IMG/VR virus record: IMGVR_UViG_3300009079_000066
Location: 1 to 32,741 of that record
Reading direction: 5' to 3' (one strand)
DNA length: 32,741 nucleotides
From: a virus
The notes beneath the pieces are model-generated. The model saw only the letters and a program-made list of their open reading frames with translations, had not been told where the DNA came from and did not search any database. A program made the translations under genes and the position numbers. Below, piece after piece: positions 24,640 to 32,229 of this stretch (positions are counted from its first letter, which is position 1; every line of letters begins with the position of its first letter).

Positions 24640-25581
24640 TTACATATCCTGCTTCAAACGCAGGGACACAAACGTCGGAAAACGCGGGAGGTCTTTCACG
24701 CCATGCGTCATGGTCTTGATCTTCGCGTAGTGTCCGACGATAGTGCTCGGGTTCTGGAAGTAAGCTGCAGCTTCAGCTTTGGACATCTCCCCGCTGCCAG
24801 CGGTGATCGCCAGTCCAGCTTTGAACAGGAGCTCACCGGTGATAGGGCTGTGGAAGTCCTTGACCAGTGTGCCCTGAATTGAGCCTACCTCGCCGTTGGG
24901 CTTCATGCCAGCTTGCGCACTGCTGCGCTCGGAGCGGCCCAAGCTGTTGGTGGTCTTCTCGTTCCAGTTCTCATTGCCTTCGGTGATGCCGGTGACAAGG
25001 ATTTCAAAGTCGCCCCACGGCTTGACGCGCCACAGTTCCTGCCTTTTGAGGGTGGCCCGGCCTTCTTTGTATTTCGCATTCAGGTTGCGGATAATGGCAC
25101 CCTCGTATCCATCGGCGAACAGCTCAGCGATAGCTGCGTCCAGTTCATCGCGATTGTTCACAACGATCATTGGAACGTACTTGATACGTGGGTGGTTGAG
25201 TGCGGTAACGCCCCAGATTACTTTGTCGTGGCGTTCTGCGTAGGGCAGGTTTATTGTCTCCTCGGTTATCCGGTCGAATATCCACCACGTCAGATCAGCC
25301 ATTTCGGTGACGCCGTTGAAGCGTCCCATCGCCCCGGTGGTCATGCTGCATAGTCGGTTGGTGCAGTTGGGTTTGCTCCCCAACGTCATCTCGCCATCGC
25401 CGCCTGGGAACAGGCCGGTAAAGTAGTCGGTGATACCGTACCCTTCAAACGGGTCGAGGCTACGACCAGTAAGGCAGCGGTTTATGTCCAGTGCTCGGAC
25501 GCCGTCAATCTTGGGCTGAACGCCACAAGGGAAAATGACTTTGTCGAGGATGGCGTCTTTGGCGAGTTGAGGTTTGATCAT
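24640..25581 (-). CDS. ATP-dependent DNA ligase
   Basis: 313 residues. It seals nicks in phage DNA using ATP through a lysyl-AMP intermediate. The nucleotidyltransferase motifs are all visible: motif I QPKIDGVRAL with the adenylated lysine at K24, GDGEMTL (E64) as motif III, WWIFDRI as motif IIIa, DGYEGAIIR (E160) as motif IV, and LWRVKPW (K187) as motif V. The C-terminal ~115 residues, with VGSIQGTLVKDF, fit the OB-fold domain. The size matches compact phage ligases that lack extra DNA-binding domains. I chose the ATG at 25581, which overlaps the upstream stop as ATGA; the frame extends 57 codons further without support. It acts with the polymerase and exonuclease of the same block on lagging-strand or repair nicks. 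Confidence 0.93.
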   Translation of the reverse strand: MIKPQLAKDAILDKVIFPCGVQPKIDGVRALDINRCLTGRSLDPFEGYGITDYFTGLFPGGDGEMTLGSKPNCTNRLCSMTTGAMGRFNGVTEMADLTWWIFDRITEETINLPYAERHDKVIWGVTALNHPRIKYVPMIVVNNRDELDAAIAELFADGYEGAIIRNLNAKYKEGRATLKRQELWRVKPWGDFEILVTGITEGNENWNEKTTNSLGRSERSSAQAGMKPNGEVGSIQGTLVKDFHSPITGELLFKAGLAITAGSGEMSKAEAAAYFQNPSTIVGHYAKIKTMTHGVKDLPRFPTFVSLRLKQDM

Positions 25582-25832
25582 TGTAGTGAGGCGGTTATGA
25601 GTTGGATGGCGCGACGGCAAAGCGGGTCGCCGTTGCGTGCGTTTTGTGTAAGGAGGTCGACTAGCATTCGCGGTTGAACAACCCCGACTGTCGCGTATGG
25701 GTATAGCGATACACGCTTGCTGGTAACGTCGAATGTCCAGCAGAGTTCCCATCCAGCCTGACGCGCCCGAATCTTCTCCTCGGGTGTCAGTTCAGTAAGG
25801 TCGGCGTCTTTGGTTTTGCGTTTGGTCTTCAT
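25578..25832 (-). CDS. Hypothetical protein, 84 aa
   Basis: The protein starts with a very basic segment (MKTKRKTKDADLTELTPEEK), followed by ARQAGWELCWTFDVTSKRV, LYPYATVGVVQPRMLVDLL and a helical tail. Family not recognised. Its stop overlaps the ligase start by 4 bases, which supports co-translation. The start overlaps the end of the small 25792-25959 frame by 41 bases, and there is no clear ribosome site, so either this start or that smaller gene may be wrong. Confidence 0.55.
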   Translation of the reverse strand: MKTKRKTKDADLTELTPEEKIRARQAGWELCWTFDVTSKRVSLYPYATVGVVQPRMLVDLLTQNARNGDPLCRRAIQLITASLQ

Positions 25833-25959
25833 ATACGAGTGGCTTTTGTTTCATTACCCGATTCATGATGTAGTACATCAAGATTGCGGTGGTAGCCACT
25901 CGGTATGTAGTCCGAACGACGCGTGCGGCGAGGAAGAAGTTGGTTAGATTGGCTTGCAT
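25792..25959 (-). CDS. Possible small membrane protein, 55 aa
   Basis: The protein would begin MQANLTNFFLAARVVRTTYR, followed by a hydrophobic run (VATTAILMYYIMNRV) long enough for one membrane crossing, then a polar tail ending QNQRRRPY. The start at 25959 overlaps the end of the nuclease gene by 16 bases, the usual spacing in this block. An upstream in-frame ATG at 26040 would lie deep inside that gene. Only a distant AGGA is available as a ribosome site. Without it, 25833-25943 would be empty. No family recognised; a lysis or membrane role is speculation. Confidence 0.4.
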   Translation of the reverse strand: MQANLTNFFLAARVVRTTYRVATTAILMYYIMNRVMKQKPLVYEDQTQNQRRRPY

Positions 25960-26336
25960 AGTGTGTCGATGTACGTTCCTAGTTCTTTCACAGTAAACAG
26001 GTGAAGTTTGAAATTCACAGTAGTCATCCCTGTTTCCCATTCTGCTGGGAACTCGAAGACTGTTCCGCCTTCTTTGCAGCCAACTATCACCCTAGCGCAG
26101 CCGGTATTCTTGTCGCATCGGCGTAGCCACGCCTTCTGCAGCTCTGATAGTTCGGGAACAATCAGGGTGGTATTCCGTTTGGGCAGGAGGATGAACTTGT
26201 ATTCAACCCATAAGTGAAAACTCCCCTCGTAGTAGACGTCTGGCGTCCCACCACGATAGGGATTGTTTGTCTTCTCCTTGTACGAGCGAACGTGTTTGTT
26301 CACTCGTCCAATGAAGTTGTTCTCAGGTGTAGCCAT
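25944..26336 (-). CDS. PD-(D/E)XK nuclease, VRR-NUC-like
   Basis: 130 residues. The nuclease core is clear: RGGTPDVYYEG supplies the catalytic D33 and WVEYKFI supplies E45-x-K47, the D...ExK triad of the PD-(D/E)XK superfamily. It is preceded by a helix (PENNFIGRVNKHVRS) and followed by LSELQKAWLRRCDKNTG and VIVGCKEGG strands, the typical order of VRR-NUC and Holliday-junction-resolvase-like phage nucleases. Such enzymes cut branched or structured DNA during replication and packaging. The gene overlaps the end of the kinase gene by 14 bases. Substrate specificity cannot be read from sequence. Confidence 0.8.
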   Translation of the reverse strand: MATPENNFIGRVNKHVRSYKEKTNNPYRGGTPDVYYEGSFHLWVEYKFILLPKRNTTLIVPELSELQKAWLRRCDKNTGCARVIVGCKEGGTVFEFPAEWETGMTTVNFKLHLFTVKELGTYIDTLCKPI

Positions 26337-26862
26337 TGGTTTTCAGCGCCGTTGCGACATAGTCCTCGAGCCGGTCAAGCCCTCGGTGGTTCATGATCAC
26401 GCCGTCGCCCTTGTGGAACTCGAGTTCACGTTCAGACTGGTGGAGGGCGTCTATGCCAGTGACAGTAGTCGCCCGTCCTTGGACGTGGAACACCTTGCCA
26501 TGTCTCCGGATAGCCGTGGCTTCGTTCTCAAACCGGACGTCCGAGATAACGTAGTTGGTGCGGCCAGTGATCTGCATCAGTGCCAGCTTGACCCAGATAT
26601 CAGGGTCGAGTGAGCGGCCCCACTCGGTGCCCAGCGTCTGTGCTGCACGCCGCCACGTGAAAGTGAGGCCTGGGATTTCCTTCTCCTTCATCTCGCGTGA
26701 AGGTTCAGGCATCCCACCAGCGGCCATCATTGCCTTGAGAACACGAGCGAACGAAATCTTCGTGAACCCGTACTTGTTCACAAGAATATCCGCCACGGTA
26801 TCTTTGCCAGAGCCGGCCCTGCCTGTTAGCCCGATAACGATTGCTTGTGGTGGGATGATCAT
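26323..26862 (-). CDS. Deoxynucleoside monophosphate kinase
   Basis: 179 residues. It phosphorylates dNMPs to dNDPs, feeding dNTP synthesis from degraded host DNA. The P-loop is GLTGRAGSGKDT (K20, T22); the dNMP-binding and lid regions include FTKISFARVLKAMM, WRRAAQTLGTEWGR and the diagnostic VISDVRFENEA (D108, R110, E112) shared with phage T4 gene 1-type kinases. I chose the ATG at 26862 because the stop of the preceding 48-aa gene overlaps it (ATGA). An in-frame ATG lies 15 bases upstream at 26877. It ends overlapping the nuclease start by 14 bases. Confidence 0.88.
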   Translation of the reverse strand: MIIPPQAIVIGLTGRAGSGKDTVADILVNKYGFTKISFARVLKAMMAAGGMPEPSREMKEKEIPGLTFTWRRAAQTLGTEWGRSLDPDIWVKLALMQITGRTNYVISDVRFENEATAIRRHGKVFHVQGRATTVTGIDALHQSERELEFHKGDGVIMNHRGLDRLEDYVATALKTNGYT

Positions 26863-27005
26863 GGTTTTAGCACCCATAGTGTTTCCATTACGGCTTGAGC
26901 AAGTTCGACAACTCGTTCTGCCGTTTCATCCTTGGTGCCCCATGCGAGGGCAGGGTTAGCTAGCGCTGCCAGCGTTAGGGCGAACAGTTTTTCTTCTTCG
27001 GTCAT
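26859..27005 (-). CDS. Small coupled protein, 48 aa
   Basis: A short frame, MTEEEKLFALTLAALANPAL then AWGTKDETAERVVELAQAVM, ending LWVLKP. It overlaps both neighbours by exactly 4 bases (ATGA): its start shares bases with the exonuclease stop at 27002-27005 and its stop overlaps the kinase start at 26859-26862. Such double coupling is strong evidence that it is translated. The sequence is one amphipathic acidic helix pair with no recognisable motif. Function unknown. Confidence 0.65.
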   Translation of the reverse strand: MTEEEKLFALTLAALANPALAWGTKDETAERVVELAQAVMETLWVLKP

Positions 27006-27535
27006 TGTAGTGCTCCAAATAGTTTGGCTTCGATTGCGATTACCGTCTTGGCTTGATGTAGTGCATCAGCCAGAGCGTTGTGCTTGGTACCGAGGAACGG
27101 GATGTTGACTGCGTTGGCGCCGGGCAACTTCTTGTACGTACGGAAGCAGCGACTGTTCCAGTATTTCCATGGGATTGGCTGGCCGAGCTGTGTATATGCA
27201 AGCGGCATCATAGGCAGATCAAAGTCAGCGCCGTTGCTCCACATAGTCGGAGTGTCGGGGAGCCATTCTTTGAAGTCAGTGAGGCCACGGGCCAGAGAGA
27301 CTTTGTTTTCTTCGAACACGTCTTTCGCGTCCGCGCCTTGCTTCATCCAGAACCTGAGTGTGTCTTCGGAGATACGACGACCGATTTCCAAGTTTGATTC
27401 GATTGAGATTGAGCGGTAAAAACCACTGTCGCTAATCTCTCCAGTTTTAATGTCGAAGATGACCGCACCGATACTCATGATCACGGAATCGGCGGTTGTT
27501 GCCAACGTCTCCAAGTCAACCATTACGTCTTTCAT
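27002..27535 (-). CDS. DnaQ-like 3'-5' exonuclease
   Basis: 177 residues of the DEDDh exonuclease superfamily. Motif ExoI is VDLETL (D7, E9), ExoII is WSNGADFDLP (D104 or D106), and ExoIII is KHNALADALHQA (H152, D157). The pattern VMVDLETLATTADSVIMSIG plus RRISEDTLRFWMKQG closely resembles the 3'-5' exonuclease found in many phages and distantly exonuclease VIII/RNase T-like proteins. I chose the ATG at 27535 because GGGAG stands 5 bases upstream; another ATG lies 12 bases further up. It likely trims or degrades DNA ends. The fused polymerase exonuclease at 30076 is a separate active site, so this one serves a different task such as recombination or host DNA degradation. Confidence 0.9.
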   Translation of the reverse strand: MKDVMVDLETLATTADSVIMSIGAVIFDIKTGEISDSGFYRSISIESNLEIGRRISEDTLRFWMKQGADAKDVFEENKVSLARGLTDFKEWLPDTPTMWSNGADFDLPMMPLAYTQLGQPIPWKYWNSRCFRTYKKLPGANAVNIPFLGTKHNALADALHQAKTVIAIEAKLFGALQ

Positions 27536-27555
27536 ACCTACTCCCAATTTTGATG

Positions 27556-27582
27556 AAAAAGAGGCCCCAGTTACGGGGCCTT
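27556..27582 (-). terminator. Intrinsic terminator after the Lys/Ala-rich gene
   Basis: On the - strand AGGCCCC (27581-27575), a six-base loop, GGGGCCT (27568-27562) and then CTTTTT make a textbook rho-independent terminator. It separates the upstream replication genes from the exonuclease-kinase-ligase group, so that group either has its own promoter or depends on readthrough or antitermination. Confidence 0.88.
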
Positions 27583-27598
27583 GGTCGTTGACCGGAGA

Positions 27599-28009
27599 TT
27601 ACAGCATTGTTGCTGTGGCACCCGCAGGGGTTTTGGTCTTCGCTTTTGCGATGGCATCCTTGGCAACTTTCTTCGCCGGTTCAGCTTTGGCGACTGGGGC
27701 GGCTTTCACCTTTGCTACGGTGAGCAGCGGTGCAGCTTCGATGCCAGCGAGTTTGGCGTCCAGCTTGGCATTGCCCAGTGCGCTCGCAGCAGAGAACTTC
27801 GCGACCTTGGCGTTCGCAGTGTCACGCACTTTGGTCAGTTCCTTGATGCGGTTGGCAGCTGCCTTGGTTGCCGCAACGAGATCCTTCTCAGCGGCTTTGG
27901 CAACGGCAGTTGCTTCAACGATTGGGGCGCGCAGCATGCCACGAGCTGTTTTGATGTCGGCGATTGCGAGGGATTTCTCGGCTTTGGTGAGTGCTTTAGC
28001 TTTAGCCAT
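27599..28009 (-). CDS. Lys/Ala-rich, histone-like basic protein
   Basis: 136 residues made mostly of Ala, Lys and Val, with two regions. Residues about 1-85 are a helical, mixed-charge segment (MAKAKALTKAEKSLAIADIK, EKDLVAATKAAANRIKELTK). The rest is a loose tail of AKA/KKVAKDA repeats with Pro (VAKVKAAPVAKAEPAKKVAK) similar to histone H1-like or AlgP-like tails. It probably binds nucleic acid non-specifically, perhaps compacting or protecting phage DNA. Its start overlaps the previous gene by 8 bases, and an intrinsic terminator follows its stop. No enzyme motif is present; the low-complexity composition makes family assignment unreliable. Confidence 0.7.
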   Translation of the reverse strand: MAKAKALTKAEKSLAIADIKTARGMLRAPIVEATAVAKAAEKDLVAATKAAANRIKELTKVRDTANAKVAKFSAASALGNAKLDAKLAGIEAAPLLTVAKVKAAPVAKAEPAKKVAKDAIAKAKTKTPAGATATML

Positions 28010-28220
28010 GATACTTTTCTTTCAGAGAGTTTTTGAATTTCAGCTCATTGAGCCGGACTGCTTTGGAAATCAGACGGTCGATAGTCGATCGTCTGCGGCG
28101 AGATGCAGCCTCGAGGTTGAGGCATGCATATACTTCTTCCTCTGTTAGCTCGCCGATGACTTTACTTAGCGACTCGAATGTGTCGAGCGCTGCCTGAATG
28201 TAGTTTTGGCGAACTGACAT
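28002..28220 (-). CDS. Small hypothetical protein, 72 aa
   Basis: Starts MSVRQNYIQAALDTFESLSK and continues with an acidic helix (GELTEEEVYACLNLE) and a basic one (AASRRRRSTIDRLISKAVRL). It begins 6 bases after the stop of the Cys-containing protein and ends overlapping the next gene by 8. The helix-turn-basic-helix layout would fit a small nucleic-acid binding protein, but I recognise no family. No clear ribosome site is visible; coupling to upstream translation is likely. Confidence 0.6.
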   Translation of the reverse strand: MSVRQNYIQAALDTFESLSKVIGELTEEEVYACLNLEAASRRRRSTIDRLISKAVRLNELKFKNSLKEKYHG

Positions 28221-28226
28221 GGAATG

Positions 28227-28964
28227 TTACCGACGCTTGGGAGCCGCGCGACGGGACACAGGCGCTGCAACTGGGCGCTCTGTCATATCAGGGGGAGTCG
28301 CCAAAATCGCCTGAGCTTCACCTTGACGGGAGAAGTGCAGGTTCATGTTGGGGTTCGGCACTGGGTTGCTGAACTGCAGCGACGCAAACGTCTTCGAGGG
28401 GTTGAAGCTCAAAGTTGTGATCACGCCGAATGGAGGCACGCGGTGGGTGTTCATCACGCCGTTGACGTATGCATCGAAGCCGCCGATGGCAGTGGGTGAC
28501 ACTTTGATCGTCATGATCGGTGTGTCCTTCGTTGCGTTGGCCGGTAGTACCGCAAGGTAGCGCTGATTCTTGCATGCCTTGGCCGGGCCAGACGAACCGA
28601 ACACATTCTGAGGGCAGCTCTTGCAGTCATCAGCTTGTTTGTTCGGGCTACTGGCTTCAGGGGCTAGTTCATCGATGTCAGTACCGATAGCGGAGCAGAC
28701 AGGGCCAGTGATGTTGTTAGCATCGTACGCACCCTCGTAGTACTCATAGCGGTTATTGAAGTCGACGATGACCACGTCCAGCTCAGTAGCCAGGGTGCCG
28801 TCAGGCATCTTGAACTTCTTGTCCTGCGTAATACGGATTGCAGCACCGGTGGGGGCAGCAGTGCGCTTGGACAGCGTAGCAAGTTGACGCTGAATTTCGT
28901 CAGCTAGGGAAACCACAGCGGTGGATGTAGATGCTTTTGCTTTGGGTGCGGTTTTGGTAGCCAT
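28227..28964 (-). CDS. Conserved phage replication-region protein with Cys cluster
   Basis: 245 residues; AGGAG with 10-base spacing precedes the ATG at 28964. The order is SLADEIQRQLATLSKR, RITQDKKFKMPDGT, a strand TELDVVIVDFNNRYEYYEGA, then C90-SAIG...C114-K-S-C117...C131-KNQRYLAV, and a C-terminal strand region ending in a basic tail (SRRAAPKRR). The four cysteines (spacing 23, 2 and 13) could bind one zinc or iron-sulfur centre. Proteins with this exact plan are frequent in podovirus early regions next to family A polymerases. A single-stranded DNA-binding role has been suggested for such genes by position; I regard that as unproven. Confidence 0.7.
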   Translation of the reverse strand: MATKTAPKAKASTSTAVVSLADEIQRQLATLSKRTAAPTGAAIRITQDKKFKMPDGTLATELDVVIVDFNNRYEYYEGAYDANNITGPVCSAIGTDIDELAPEASSPNKQADDCKSCPQNVFGSSGPAKACKNQRYLAVLPANATKDTPIMTIKVSPTAIGGFDAYVNGVMNTHRVPPFGVITTLSFNPSKTFASLQFSNPVPNPNMNLHFSRQGEAQAILATPPDMTERPVAAPVSRRAAPKRR

Positions 28965-28967
28965 GAG

Positions 28968-29402
28968 TTAGATGCTCCTGAGATTAGTTCGACGTTTAAT
29001 GAACGGCGTAGCGCCGGGGACCACTTTGCCCAAATCCAACAGCTCGCGGTAAGCGGGGTCGCTCACACGGCGCTGCAGAAGATGACCAAATTTGTTTTCG
29101 TAGACAAACTCAAGGAACTCGTCCCAGTTGTCTACGTTTGCGACGGTAGTGCTTGTGAATGACACCGTCGCTTTTTTGCCACTGGCTTTTTCGACGCCCT
29201 GCTTATCCATTTCGGAGATCAGGGCTTCTTCCAAGCCAGCGTAGTCTGCATCAAGCAGCTTGATTTGTGCTTCGAGCTCACGCTTGCTGGCGCGTAGTGC
29301 TTCCATCTTGTCGATACGCGACCCGATGGTATCGACCAGCCGCGATGTAACCGCTTTGATCTTGGAAGTACGAGCTGAACGCTCTTTAGTAATGCTTGCC
29401 AT
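28968..29402 (-). CDS. Conserved phage coiled-coil protein, 144 aa
   Basis: An AAGGA site lies 7 bases before the ATG at 29402. The N-terminal half is a long charged helix (KMEALRASKRELEAQIKLLD) likely to form a coiled coil. The C-terminal half carries MDKQGVEKASGKKATVSFT, NVDNWDEFLEFVYEN and HLLQRRVSDPAYRELLDLGK, followed by VPGATPFIKRRTNLRSI. This last part is a very widespread phage signature of unknown biochemistry; similar proteins are often annotated as nuclease-inhibitor or Gp157-like. It overlaps the upstream gene by 17 bases and ends 3 bases before the next start. Its location in the replication block suggests DNA metabolism, which is inference. Confidence 0.75.
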   Translation of the reverse strand: MASITKERSARTSKIKAVTSRLVDTIGSRIDKMEALRASKRELEAQIKLLDADYAGLEEALISEMDKQGVEKASGKKATVSFTSTTVANVDNWDEFLEFVYENKFGHLLQRRVSDPAYRELLDLGKVVPGATPFIKRRTNLRSI

Positions 29403-29823
29403 TATGTTTTCCTTTACGTAGTATAACAGAATCTTGAATAGATTCCCGTTTTCCGACTAATTTAAGGGTTACTTTGTACGAAATAAATTCCCTTAAAGCC
29501 TTGGGGTAAGCCCCAATAAACACCTTCTCGATCTTACGCATGCCTTCATATCTGGCCACGAAACGCTTCTTGCCTACACGGGTCAGAACGAGTCCTTTAC
29601 TCCAGTCGACCGGGAGCCCGTCCTGGCCCCATTCGTCCATGATGACGTGTGTGGGTTTTACGCCATTTATTTTTGGGCCCCACAACATAGTCGCGCCGCT
29701 GCCACTGAGGGCTCGGTCTATCAGTACCTTATCTAGTGCCAAATCGAGGCTACTGGCGAACCACTCGTTCAGCTTCCCTTTAGTTTCGGCTCGGAAAGCA
29801 GAAGCGAGTTTATTTTTGTCCAT
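29386..29823 (-). CDS. Hypothetical protein, 145 aa
   Basis: AGGAG (29835-29831) with 7-base spacing supports the ATG at 29823. The protein opens with a helix (MDKNKLASAFRAETKGKLNE) and moves to beta strands (MLWGPKINGVKPTHVIMDEW, VLTRVGKKRFVARYEGMRKI), then a basic tail (KRESIQDSVILRKGKHNG). Family not recognised. It overlaps the DNA-binding candidate upstream by 14 bases. The many Lys and Arg residues fit a nucleic-acid interaction, but nothing diagnostic is visible. Confidence 0.65.
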   Translation of the reverse strand: MDKNKLASAFRAETKGKLNEWFASSLDLALDKVLIDRALSGSGATMLWGPKINGVKPTHVIMDEWGQDGLPVDWSKGLVLTRVGKKRFVARYEGMRKIEKVFIGAYPKALREFISYKVTLKLVGKRESIQDSVILRKGKHNGKHY

Positions 29824-30073
29824 TTATTTTCTCCTGTACCTCTGCCCACCATTTCTGTGCGACTTTGTGTGGGTACCAGCTGACTAGTAAACCGCTGCTG
29901 CTTGTTTTGATTATGAATGCAGGGACGGGGAAAGGGAACCTTCGCATGTACCCGTTGAGCTGTGCTGTACTAATACCAAATTCTTCGCATAGTTCGGCGT
30001 GGGTACGACTAGGTTCCCGGCGTTCGCCCCGTGCGTCCCTCGTAGTTGTTGAATATCGGTCAAGCCTGTGCAT
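29810..30073 (-). CDS. Small HTH-type DNA-binding protein candidate
   Basis: 87 residues. After an unstructured basic N-terminus (RDARGERREPSRT), the segment HAELCEEFGISTAQLNGYMR has the spacing of a helix-turn-helix (Ala-Glu-Leu, Gly at the turn, Ile-Ser as the cap of a recognition helix). It is followed by FPFPVPAFIIKTSSSG and YPHKVAQKWWAEVQEK, which resembles the wing of excisionase- or MerR-like small proteins. It starts 2 bases after the polymerase stop with no visible ribosome site. A regulator or replication accessory role is inferred. Confidence 0.6.
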   Translation of the reverse strand: MHRLDRYSTTTRDARGERREPSRTHAELCEEFGISTAQLNGYMRRFPFPVPAFIIKTSSSGLLVSWYPHKVAQKWWAEVQEKINGQK

Positions 30074-30075
30074 AA

Positions 30076-32229
30076 TTATTTGCTGTAGTTCTTGGCCCAG
30101 CCGCCTTCGCAGTTGAGCGGGATATCAGGACACCACGCAGGGGCGCGGCGGAATGCTGTCTCCATCAGGCTGAACGCGTAGTCGGCATTCTCCTCACGTA
30201 CGCATGACACAGCCTCGTCATGAGTGATCATCACAACGTGCTGCTGCTCAGCGATCTCTCGGACTTGGTCAGCCACGATGTTTCGAGCGAGGCACTGGAC
30301 TAGGTTCTCGCAGAGCAAGCCTCCGTAAATCTTCGTGCGGCCGAACTTGTTGCGGTATGACCACTGTGTACCCCGCTCTCCGGCCACGCCTTTGAGGTCT
30401 GGGTAATGTAGCGACATGCCACTGGGTAACCAGATGCGTTCCTTCTCCCAGCTTAATGGGCCGAACTCGCCGCAAGCACCAGTTGACATGTCTTCGATAA
30501 TCTGGCTGCAGATGTTCCAGCCGTTGACGATCATCGCGTTGGTAGTGCGGTACGCGTTGACGATGCCGTAACACTGGTTGAGACCGAAGTTCACTGGTGG
30601 GCCGCCGAGCGCGCCCTTAGCCAGTGTCATCTGGAACTTGGCAGCCCCCATCTGGAAGCCGAGGCCGAGCACGCAGACCTTGCCCACGAAGCGTTCGAGT
30701 TTGTCTTCTGTGGTGACCTCACGACCGTAAACTTTGTCACCGAACTTGCAGTACGCGTCACGGTCAACGCCGCGCGCGGTACCCATGGCTTTGTCCCAGC
30801 CGTCTGAGGCACGGAACGAGTCAAGGAGGTCTTGTTGTCCCCAGAGCCAGCCGTTGACCCGGGCTTCGATCTGTCCGGAGTCCACGACGCACATGACGTA
30901 ACCGTCTGGCGCTTCGATAGCTTGCCGTAGCTCCCCACCGCGCTTAAGGTTCTGCATGTTCATCTTGTTGTTACCGCCCCACCGGAGAGTGTGTGCTCTA
31001 GCGTACGCGTACCCGCATGGCAGTGGCATGTCGTTGGCGCCGGCCGTCAGGAACCGCTCAGCCCGTGTGATGTTCGTAGTCGACTTCACAGCCAGCCGCG
31101 CCTCTACCAGCGTCTCGATCATCGTCCTGCGTATCTGCGCACGGAATATGTCGCCCTGGCTCTCGAGGTCGAGCCCTTGTGTCCACAGCCGGGTATTGTC
31201 GACCATGCCGTTGAACTCAATATCGTCCTTGCTGAATGCGAAGACCATCTGGGCTTCTTCGCCGGGTGCTGTCTGGCCAGAGATGCGCTTCTTCAGCCAC
31301 GTCGGGGAAATCTTCCGTGGTATCTGGTTGTACGGGATTCCGGCTTTGACCAACAACTGAGCGTATATCTCGTTGGAGCCGCAGACCTTCTTAACGACGC
31401 GGTTCTGCAGATCTTCTGGCGGTAAAGCCTGCTCAGCTTTGGTAAGTTTAAGTGCCTTGATATCGTGCCCCATGTTGAACACGCGCTGGAACACTTCTTT
31501 GCGCTCATCCAGCTCTCGCTGCAGCTCCGCCTCGACTCGTGGGATGTTTACCTTGAGCATCGGCCGGGTGAACATCTTCACTGTCAGATTTACTAAGTCC
31601 ATCTCCTCGGCGGGGAACTTGGTGTGCATGTCCTTGAAGATTTCGAGAGTTAGGTCGACGTCTTGTGCGCAATACACAGCGACGGCTTTGTATAGTTTGG
31701 GGCTCCAGTCGCGGATGCCCTTAGTCTGCTCGAGTACGCCAGCTACTTTGTTTCCTTTGCCGAGGAACTGAGCAACTTCGTCCAGCCCCGCGCCAATGTC
31801 GTTGCTATAAAGACCCCGGGCCATAGACAGAGTGTCGTAGCAATACCGAGGATAGAAACCGTAATGATGACTAAGGATAAAACCATCAAAGGCAGTATTG
31901 TGAGCAAGGAGGTCAAGGCCCTGTCCGTCAAGAGTACGCAGATAATCAGCAATTTCTTCATGGGGCACCAGTATCGTTTTCTTGTTGCCGATTTTCACGC
32001 CCATCATTTGCGCTTTGAACCGGGGGTCTCGGATGTACTCTGAGGTCGATAGTTTGCTCAGGGTGTAGTCCTGATCGTAGTAAGTTTCGAAGTCGATGAC
32101 GACGAGATTTTTCCAGTCAACTGTTGCCGGGATAATTGTCGGGCGTTTGGCTCTGTGTAGTCGTACTGGCGACGGGAACTTTGTAAGCTTCTCCGTCGTA
32201 GCGATTTTCATTGCACTTGTCCAGCTCAT
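30076..32229 (-). CDS. Family A DNA polymerase with 3'-5' exonuclease
   Basis: 717 residues: replicates the phage genome with proofreading. Exonuclease motifs are VIDFETY (D46, E48), HNTAFDGF (N111, D115) and YCAQDVD (Y186, D190). Polymerase motifs are MNMQNLKR (N424-N427), motif A VVDSGQIEARV with D450, motif B R513-x3-K517 in RFVGKVCVLGLGFQMG, and motif C ITHDEAV (D671, E672). The position equivalent to E. coli Phe762 is Leu521 and that of Tyr766 is Phe525; the catalytic residues are all present. There is no 5'-3' exonuclease domain. The size matches phage PolA-type enzymes. The ATG at 32229 overlaps the helicase stop (ATGA), so the two are co-translated. No accessory primase is visible in the window. 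Confidence 0.95.
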   Translation of the reverse strand: MSWTSAMKIATTEKLTKFPSPVRLHRAKRPTIIPATVDWKNLVVIDFETYYDQDYTLSKLSTSEYIRDPRFKAQMMGVKIGNKKTILVPHEEIADYLRTLDGQGLDLLAHNTAFDGFILSHHYGFYPRYCYDTLSMARGLYSNDIGAGLDEVAQFLGKGNKVAGVLEQTKGIRDWSPKLYKAVAVYCAQDVDLTLEIFKDMHTKFPAEEMDLVNLTVKMFTRPMLKVNIPRVEAELQRELDERKEVFQRVFNMGHDIKALKLTKAEQALPPEDLQNRVVKKVCGSNEIYAQLLVKAGIPYNQIPRKISPTWLKKRISGQTAPGEEAQMVFAFSKDDIEFNGMVDNTRLWTQGLDLESQGDIFRAQIRRTMIETLVEARLAVKSTTNITRAERFLTAGANDMPLPCGYAYARAHTLRWGGNNKMNMQNLKRGGELRQAIEAPDGYVMCVVDSGQIEARVNGWLWGQQDLLDSFRASDGWDKAMGTARGVDRDAYCKFGDKVYGREVTTEDKLERFVGKVCVLGLGFQMGAAKFQMTLAKGALGGPPVNFGLNQCYGIVNAYRTTNAMIVNGWNICSQIIEDMSTGACGEFGPLSWEKERIWLPSGMSLHYPDLKGVAGERGTQWSYRNKFGRTKIYGGLLCENLVQCLARNIVADQVREIAEQQHVVMITHDEAVSCVREENADYAFSLMETAFRRAPAWCPDIPLNCEGGWAKNYSK

